A stretch of DNA of 10,148 nucleotides from Thermoproteota archaeon (GTDB lineage: Archaea > Thermoproteota > Thermoprotei_A > Sulfolobales > Desulfurococcaceae). The notes under the pieces are model-generated. The model was given only the letters and a program-made list of their open reading frames with translations, had not been told where the DNA came from and ran no database searches. Positions 6,444 through 10,148 of the stretch are shown here, piece after piece. The position numbers and the translations under genes are program-made. The stretch's first letter is position 1, and every line of letters begins with the position of its first letter. The DNA is taken from NCBI GenBank assembly GCA_013154205.1, contig JAADCY010000088.1:1-10148 (forward strand), in the 5' to 3' direction.

Positions 6444-7613
6444 ATGCCTGCCAACTTACCTGCTGAGGCACGGGCAAAATGGATCAAGGTTATGGAGGCT
6501 AAGACTCCTGAGGAGAAGATCAAAGCCCTGGAAGAATTCTTAGCAGCAGTACCAAAGCATAAGGGAACAGCTAATCTCAGGCTATGGGCTACGAGAAGGC
6601 TCGCGGAGCTCCGAGAAGAAATAGAAGAACGCAAACGCAAGAAGGTAGGCCGAGGAATAAGCTTTTTCGTTGAAAAAGAAGGAGCTGCCCAAGCAGTCAT
6701 TGTCGGGCCACCCAATACTGGGAAGAGCCTACTTGTAAAAATACTAACTGGTGCCAGAACCCGTGTTGCAGACTATCCGTTATCGACAAGATCGCCCGTT
6801 CCAGGCATGTTACAGTATAAAGACATATATTTCCAGCTGGTCGACACACCGCCAATAATGAGTAATGGTGGGCCATGGAACAATAGGGTCATAGGCCTCG
6901 TACGTAATGCTGATGCCGTCATACTTATTCTCGACATAACACGTGATCCTATTAAGGATTATTTGGAGCTAAGAAGACTATTCGAGGAATCCGGGATTCT
7001 GCTTTACAAGCCCAGGGGAAGAGTAGTTATTGAGAAAGAGAGGCTTGGAAAAACAGGTATAAGAGTAACACTAATGGGCCGTCTCCTCGACTGTACTGCT
7101 GATGATATTAGGAAACTACTGGAGGAATATAGGATCTATAGCGCCCATGTAAAGATCTATGGTGAAGTAACGCTGGACGATGTTGAACAAGCGATCTTCG
7201 AGAGCAGAGTCTATAAGCCGAGCATAATAATCATTAATAAAGCCGATATTGATCTCGCGAAAGCTAGGGAAGCAGCTTTTAGGCTACATGAGATCACGCC
7301 GTCAACGCCCATTATTATTGGTTCAGCAAAACTAGGTAAAGGATTTGAAGAACTCGGCAAAATACTGTTCAAACTACTGGATCTCATAAGGGTTTACACA
7401 AAACAGCCGAATGGACCCAAAGCCGATAAGCCACTCGTACTACCTAGAGGCTCAACTGTCTATGATGTTGCACGTCTGATTCATAAGAGCTTTGTGAAAA
7501 ACTTTAGATACGCGAAAATCTGGGGGCCTTCCGCCAAGTATCCTGGTGAGAGAACAGGTTTAGATCATGTATTAGAAGATGGTGATATTGTCGAAATACA
7601 TGTGAAAGGCTAA
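6444..7613 (+). CDS. DRG-like GTPase with C-terminal TGS domain
   Basis: A 389-residue OBG/DRG-type GTPase. Residues 1-70 form a helical N-terminal domain with the archaeal opening MPANLPAEARAKW and the run EEKIKALEEFLAAVPKHKGT. The GTPase core has G1 GPPNTGKS (88-95), a G2 region around S114-T115, G3 written DTPP (134-137) instead of DxPG, G4 NKAD (265-268) and G5 SAK (294-296). Residues about 168-255 match the DRG insert in position. A TGS domain closes the protein (about 328-389, LPRGSTVYDVARLIH...DGDIVEIHVK), a module found in DRG, ThrRS and SpoT that often contacts RNA or ribosomes. DRG proteins associate with translating ribosomes and may help stalled ones; the precise archaeal role is not settled. 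GGTG (6433-6436) is 7 bases from the ATG. It is the last gene of the operon and converges on the Hsp20 gene. Confidence 0.9.
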   Translation: MPANLPAEARAKWIKVMEAKTPEEKIKALEEFLAAVPKHKGTANLRLWATRRLAELREEIEERKRKKVGRGISFFVEKEGAAQAVIVGPPNTGKSLLVKILTGARTRVADYPLSTRSPVPGMLQYKDIYFQLVDTPPIMSNGGPWNNRVIGLVRNADAVILILDITRDPIKDYLELRRLFEESGILLYKPRGRVVIEKERLGKTGIRVTLMGRLLDCTADDIRKLLEEYRIYSAHVKIYGEVTLDDVEQAIFESRVYKPSIIIINKADIDLAKAREAAFRLHEITPSTPIIIGSAKLGKGFEELGKILFKLLDLIRVYTKQPNGPKADKPLVLPRGSTVYDVARLIHKSFVKNFRYAKIWGPSAKYPGERTGLDHVLEDGDIVEIHVKG

Positions 7614-7617
7614 AAAA
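7612..7617 (-). terminator. T6 tract ending the PAC2-Hsp20 transcript
   Basis: On the minus strand TTTTTT begins 4 bases past the TAA of the Hsp20 gene (7624-7622), and it overlaps the stop codon of the convergent GTPase gene (7611-7613). It fits an archaeal oligo-T terminator. No comparable T-tract follows the GTPase gene on the plus strand. Confidence 0.42.
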
Positions 7618-7621
7618 CAAC

Positions 7622-8029
7622 TTATCTTCTCACACGCGGTATTATTATCCTGATAATATTTCTGTTTTCATCACGTTCAACGCGTAGATCAGAGGGTTCT
7701 GCATCTGGCGGCAGTCTAATACATGTCTCGTATCTTCTGAACTTAATCTCTCTGAAAACACCCCATTTCTCGAACTTTATCTCTCTTTTTAACTGGCACT
7801 TTAGGGTGAGTATATTGTCTCTTACTTCAATAGATAATGCATTTAGATCGCCGTAAGGTAGGTCAACCACTAGTTCATATCTATCTGGATAAGCATTAAA
7901 TGATACAAGTGGTTCAAGAACACCATCGGGGCTCCACATAGTTCTTGTTGATGCTAGTTCCTCCTCCATTTCTTCAAACATTTCCCTCATACGTCTTCTT
8001 ATTCTCTCAAAGAACTCGTCCAGGCTCAT
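7622..8029 (-). CDS. hsp20: Small heat-shock protein, Hsp20/alpha-crystallin family
   Basis: This ATP-independent holdase has 135 residues. The N-terminal arm (1-37) is a charged amphipathic helix typical of archaeal forms (MSLDEFFERIRRRMREMFEEMEEE). The alpha-crystallin domain spans about 38-135: EPLVSFNAYPDRYELVVDLPYG, then LSIEVRDNILTLKCQ, then FRRYETCIRLPPDAEPSDLRVERD and the last strand NIIRIIIPRV. The normally glycine-bearing 'NGVL' turn before the last strand reads ENRNIIRI. The protein stops four residues after that strand's IIIP, so the flexible C-terminal extension with an I-x-I/V motif that joins subunits in large cages is missing or reduced to VRR. GGTG at 8039-8036 is 6 bases from the ATG at 8029; the frame also extends to a GTG at 8053 that touches the stop of the PAC2 gene. 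The two genes form an operon. Confidence 0.9.
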   Translation of the reverse strand: MSLDEFFERIRRRMREMFEEMEEELASTRTMWSPDGVLEPLVSFNAYPDRYELVVDLPYGDLNALSIEVRDNILTLKCQLKREIKFEKWGVFREIKFRRYETCIRLPPDAEPSDLRVERDENRNIIRIIIPRVRR

Positions 8030-8035
8030 ATTTAC

Positions 8036-8039
8036 CACC
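8036..8039 (-). promoter_or_regulatory. Ribosome binding site that fixes the Hsp20 start at 8029
   Basis: GGTG inside the minus-strand run gggggtgg, 6 bases before the ATG. The longer frame starting at the GTG at 8053 would bury this site inside the coding region. Confidence 0.6.
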
Positions 8040-8052
8040 CCCTGTTCAGGCA

Positions 8053-8847
8053 CTACTGGTACATAAGGGGCATTTGTTTCTCGTAATGTTTCTGCATCTC
8101 TGTCATTGCTCTCTTTGTCTGCCTCATCAATTCCCTCGTCTGTAGTTTTAGGAGTTCAGCTTCTTCCAGTAGCTTATCGACATTGATCTCTATGCCTACA
8201 AATTTTGATAATCCTGTTAGAGCAGTTGCCGCCGCCTCGGGATCGGGCAGGTCGAAGAAACTCTCCGAAAATATTGCCAGGTTGTTTATGTTTCTCCTCC
8301 TCGATTCCTTCATTATAACCGCGTATGGGCCTGCGATAAATCCTTCTTCTAACTTGTTAAATCCTAGTTTCTCCGCTTCTTCTGCCAGCTTATCATTGCT
8401 GGCGAGATAGTATAGTTTCGGTTTTGTTATCTGGAGCCTGTTTGGGACAGCTATTCCTGAGAGGCTGAGTATGTATTGTATTCCTATTTCTCTCGCATAC
8501 TCTATGATAGCATAGGATAACGGATATATAGCTGGGGCTGGCACAGGCGCCTCGCTGACGAGAACAATCATTCTTCTATCATCACTTATGTAGAGCTGCA
8601 TAGGGCTCATAGGTGTGTGTTTATGGACGACTGTTACAGGGGGGAATAACGCTGGCGAATCTATTTCTCCTATAAGCTTCATGTTCTTGCTTGTCACTAA
8701 GTACCTGCTCGCTATGGCCCCTACTAGGCCGGCATCCGGTAGTCCTAATATGAAGTATTTTGGTATAGGTTCCTCGTATGGATTATAGTATTCATGTATA
8801 ATTATCCTATCAAAGCTAATGCTTCTAATAGGCCTCTGTATGAGCAT
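8053..8847 (-). CDS. PAC2-family proteasome assembly chaperone/activator with C-terminal HbYX tail
   Basis: A 264-residue PAC2-superfamily protein, the archaeal relatives of Pba1-Pba2 (PbaA/PbaB). Family blocks are visible: YFILGLPDAGLVGAIASRYL (31-50), MIVLVSEAPVPAPAIYPLSYAIIEYARE (93-120) and ILSLSGIAVP (126-135), followed by EEGFIAGPYAVIM (167-179) and ESFFDLPDPEAAATALTGLSKFVGIEI (195-221). After the globular domain comes a helix, probably coiled coil (224-258). The last three residues are M-Y-Q, a hydrophobic-Tyr-any (HbYX) motif. In PAN, Pba1 and archaeal PbaB such a tail docks in pockets of the 20S alpha-ring, aiding assembly or opening the gate. I infer 20S binding here. GGTG (8856-8853) is 5 bases from the ATG at 8847. 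It is first in the operon with Hsp20 and lies next to the CdvC gene. Confidence 0.88.
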   Translation of the reverse strand: MLIQRPIRSISFDRIIIHEYYNPYEEPIPKYFILGLPDAGLVGAIASRYLVTSKNMKLIGEIDSPALFPPVTVVHKHTPMSPMQLYISDDRRMIVLVSEAPVPAPAIYPLSYAIIEYAREIGIQYILSLSGIAVPNRLQITKPKLYYLASNDKLAEEAEKLGFNKLEEGFIAGPYAVIMKESRRRNINNLAIFSESFFDLPDPEAAATALTGLSKFVGIEINVDKLLEEAELLKLQTRELMRQTKRAMTEMQKHYEKQMPLMYQ

Positions 8848-8895
8848 GTTTTCACCAAATTACTCGCCAAGCTAAATAACAATATCTCCACGGAC

Positions 8896-8905
8896 TCTTT
8901 TAGAT
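8896..8905 (-). promoter_or_regulatory. Possible TATA box for the PAC2-Hsp20 operon
   Basis: Minus-strand atctaaaaga would predict a start near 8875 and a 28-base leader including GGTG at 8856-8853. A rival, gttatttagc (8880-8871), lies so close that the message would start at about the ATG. If neither works, the box at 9057-9064 would give a 185-base structured leader. Confidence 0.3.
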
Positions 8906-8945
8906 ATTGGTATCATCAGCTAGGACACTTATAATAGGAGAGAAT

Positions 8946-9032
8946 AAGGCCCCAGCCCCTAAAGCTACCCCAGGGTTAAACACATCTTATCATTCGTCCT
9001 GGCATGACTATCTACATCGGGGCTGGGGCCCC
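8946..9032 (-). ncRNA. Candidate structured non-coding RNA (or structured leader) with a GC-rich closing stem
   Basis: Segments 9030-9019 and 8959-8948 are perfectly complementary over 12 bases on the minus strand (GGCCCCAGCCCC with GGGGCTGGGGCC), and two further G-U pairs (9031-8947, 9032-8946) extend this to 14. The enclosed 59 bases can form an inner 5-pair stem, CCAGG (9002-8998) with CCTGG (8974-8970), leaving an asymmetric internal loop of 16 and 10 bases. A TATA box at 9057-9064 predicts a 5' end at about 9034-9032, exactly where the stem begins, and pyrimidine-rich TTATTCTCTCC follows the 3' arm. GC-rich islands in AT-rich hyperthermophile intergenic DNA are a known sign of structured RNA. 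It does not match tRNA, 5S, C/D-box (no CTGA box D) or a clear H/ACA RNA (no terminal ACA). Strand is inferred from the TATA position. Confidence 0.42.
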
Positions 9033-9050
9033 AAGATAATCATCGGGGCT
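9016..9050. repeat. 10-base direct repeat in the GC-rich intergenic element
   Basis: The 10-mer catcggggct occurs at 9016-9025 and again at 9041-9050 (agccccgatg on the minus strand). The inner copy is part of the closing stem of the candidate RNA; the outer copy sits between it and the TATA box at 9057-9064, within the predicted upstream DNA. Confidence 0.6.
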
Positions 9051-9056
9051 CCCGGG

Positions 9057-9064
9057 GTATATAG
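9057..9064 (-). promoter_or_regulatory. TATA box for the candidate ncRNA
   Basis: Minus-strand ctatatac begins 3 bases past the TGA of the CdvC gene (9069-9067). Its centre lies about 28 bases from the first G of the GC-rich stem. The usual crenarchaeal distance is about 25-28. Confidence 0.45.
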
Positions 9065-9066
9065 TA

Positions 9067-10148
9067 TCATGTTGTTCCATGTTTATCGTTCCAAAGCTCA
9101 TACGCCTTGAGCATCTCGGGGCTAATACTGGGCTTGTGCGCCTGGATAACTTTTACGAAGTCATCGAGAGTTATGGGGCGAGGCTTGCCGACTCCATTGT
9201 TTTTCTCGAAATGCTCTTGTGCTATATTGAACTGTACTTCTTTAACAATAGTCTCTATATCAGCACTGCTATATCCTTCGGTTAACTCGGCAAGCTTATC
9301 CAAGTCTATATCCGCCACCTCATATACTGCTGCTAGCTTCGTTATATAGTGCTGGAACAACTGTTTTCTTACTTCTTTGTTCGGCGGCGGAACATAGATT
9401 CTCTTAGCAAATCTCCTGATGAACCCAATGTCTAGCTGCCAAGGCTTGTTCGTTGTTCCTATAACGAATACAGGCACTCTGTTGTTCTGCTTCTCTTTAA
9501 GACCATCCATTTCCATTAAGAACTGGTTACGTACACGCTTCTCTCCACCAACCTCATCACTATACTGCTGGAGAAGACCATCAACCTCATCAATGAATAT
9601 TATAACTGGTGTTCCTTCAGAAGCTATTTGTCTCGCTTTATCAAATACTCTTTTAACATTTTTCTCGGCTTCTCCCAGCCATTTAGACATTATGGTCGCC
9701 GGGCTCACATCGATCAGTGCAGCGTTGATCTCGTTGGCTAGCGCATATGCTATGAGTGTTTTTCCACAGCCGGGTGGACCGAATAAGAGTATTCCTTTAG
9801 GCCATCCCAGGGGAAATAATTCTGGATGCAGAGTTGGAATTATAACGGCGCGTTTGAGCGCGAGCTTTACATGTTCCAGATCAACCACATCGTTGAACTT
9901 GATAGGGTTTCTCTGATTAGGGTATATCACCTCTATATCGTCAACCTGTTCTTTCTCTTTAGGCTTACCGCCCAAACTAACCTTTTGTAGGTGTTGCTCA
10001 AGCTTCTTAATCCTCAGCCTATACTTCTTAATCAAAGCCGCATAAAAGTCAGCCATCGAGCTATCCGGATATAGTCGTAGGAACCTGACAAACATCTCTA
10101 TAGCTGCTCTATAGTACTTGATCGCTTTCTCATAATCACCCTTCCTAT
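9067..10148 (-). CDS. cdvC: CdvC (archaeal Vps4), MIT-AAA ATPase; 5' end cut by the window
   Basis: CdvC is the AAA+ ATPase that removes ESCRT-III (CdvB) polymers in archaeal cell division. The frame stays open to the right edge; the ATG at 10095 is internal, since 17 more codons (RKGDYEKAIKYYRAAIE) continue an MIT domain. About 359 residues are visible: the MIT helices (1-58), whose groove binds MIM motifs in CdvB, a charged linker (about 59-85), and the AAA core. The core has Walker A GPPGCGKT (123-130), the pore-loop K-W-L-G (155-158), Walker B IIFIDE (182-187), sensor 1 in GTTNKP and paired arginine fingers R244-R245 in IGFIRRFAKR. The Vps4-type C-terminal helix follows (DDFVKVIQAHKPSISPEMLKAYELW). 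Only about the first 15 residues should be missing. CdvB and CdvA usually lie upstream, which would be outside this window. The gene has no T-tract after its stop. Confidence 0.93.
   Translation of the reverse strand, partial: RKGDYEKAIKYYRAAIEMFVRFLRLYPDSSMADFYAALIKKYRLRIKKLEQHLQKVSLGGKPKEKEQVDDIEVIYPNQRNPIKFNDVVDLEHVKLALKRAVIIPTLHPELFPLGWPKGILLFGPPGCGKTLIAYALANEINAALIDVSPATIMSKWLGEAEKNVKRVFDKARQIASEGTPVIIFIDEVDGLLQQYSDEVGGEKRVRNQFLMEMDGLKEKQNNRVPVFVIGTTNKPWQLDIGFIRRFAKRIYVPPPNKEVRKQLFQHYITKLAAVYEVADIDLDKLAELTEGYSSADIETIVKEVQFNIAQEHFEKNNGVGKPRPITLDDFVKVIQAHKPSISPEMLKAYELWNDKHGTT

Noticed and set aside
8946..9032. tRNA gene in the GC-rich intergenic hairpin
   Set aside because: The closing stem is 12-14 pairs, not 7, and no T-arm (GGTTCxAxxCC) or D-arm pattern precedes the 3' arm on either strand, even allowing an intron.
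8980..9045. C/D-box guide RNA, because of GATGAT- and ATGATAA-like strings on the minus strand
   Set aside because: No CTGA box D lies at a suitable distance, and the strings do not match box C (RTGATGA) completely.
8907..9110. Plus-strand reading frame of 67 codons across the cdvC-PAC2 gap
   Set aside because: It spans the GC-rich stem and the end of cdvC, has no ribosome binding site, and its composition does not resemble a protein.
9419..9916. Long plus-strand frame of 165 codons opposite cdvC
   Set aside because: It is antisense to the AAA core, whose motifs are intact; the translation is Ser/Leu-rich with no recognisable domain.
10093..10095. ATG at 10095 as the start of the CdvC gene
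   Set aside because: The frame stays open to the window edge and the extra codons continue the MIT domain without a break.
1..10148. Mobile element, CRISPR array, toxin-antitoxin or defence island
   Set aside because: No terminal inverted repeats, transposase motifs, spaced repeats or paired small genes of that type were found; the genes form an ordinary chromosomal arrangement.

Overview
The window looks like a chromosomal stretch of a hyperthermophilic crenarchaeon (Thermoproteota), most likely Desulfurococcales. The evidence is a CdvC/Vps4-type ATPase with an N-terminal MIT domain, which Thermoproteales and most Euryarchaeota lack. It is supported by an archaeal DRG-like GTPase, an archaeal RNase HII ending in a PIP-like motif, a PAC2 protein with a C-terminal HbYX tail, and densely packed genes with GGTG ribosome binding sites and GTG/TTG starts. 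I cannot name the genus with confidence. I see no insertion sequence, CRISPR array, prophage or integration site, and no gene-free stretch over 300 bases.

Layout, left to right. Bases 1-111 hold only ambiguous ends. A plus-strand gene for a four-helix membrane protein with long cytoplasmic-type flanks (112-1044) is followed by a small winged-helix protein with an arginine tail (1122-1592). These meet head-on a minus-strand group: a small helical protein (1647-2039), a Trm112-like zinc protein (2100-2519) and a GlmM-type phosphohexomutase (2516-3889). The last two overlap by 4 bases and are surely co-translated. A separate minus-strand gene for an acidic protein (4027-4407) ends at a palindrome followed by a T-tract.

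A divergent promoter region (4408-4525) then starts a plus-strand operon of four genes: a small alpha/beta protein, an endonuclease IV-like TIM-barrel protein, RNase HII and a DRG-like TGS GTPase (4526-7613). It suggests nucleic-acid maintenance plus a translation-linked GTPase. It runs tail to tail, with an 8-base gap, into a minus-strand proteostasis pair: a PAC2-family proteasome assembly chaperone/activator and a small heat-shock protein. At the right edge is the MIT-AAA ATPase CdvC, cut by the window end; its usual partners CdvB/CdvA would be expected just outside.

The least explained stretch is 8848-9066, between cdvC and the PAC2 gene. It has very GC-rich complementary arms (12 perfect pairs, 14 with wobbles) in an otherwise AT-rich intergenic region, about 28 bases downstream of a minus-strand TATA box. 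I read it as a candidate structured non-coding RNA of about 87 nt, or a structured leader of the PAC2-Hsp20 operon. A second point of interest is functional: a proteasome-tail protein sits directly beside the ESCRT-type division ATPase, in a lineage where the proteasome is known to control ESCRT-III during division.
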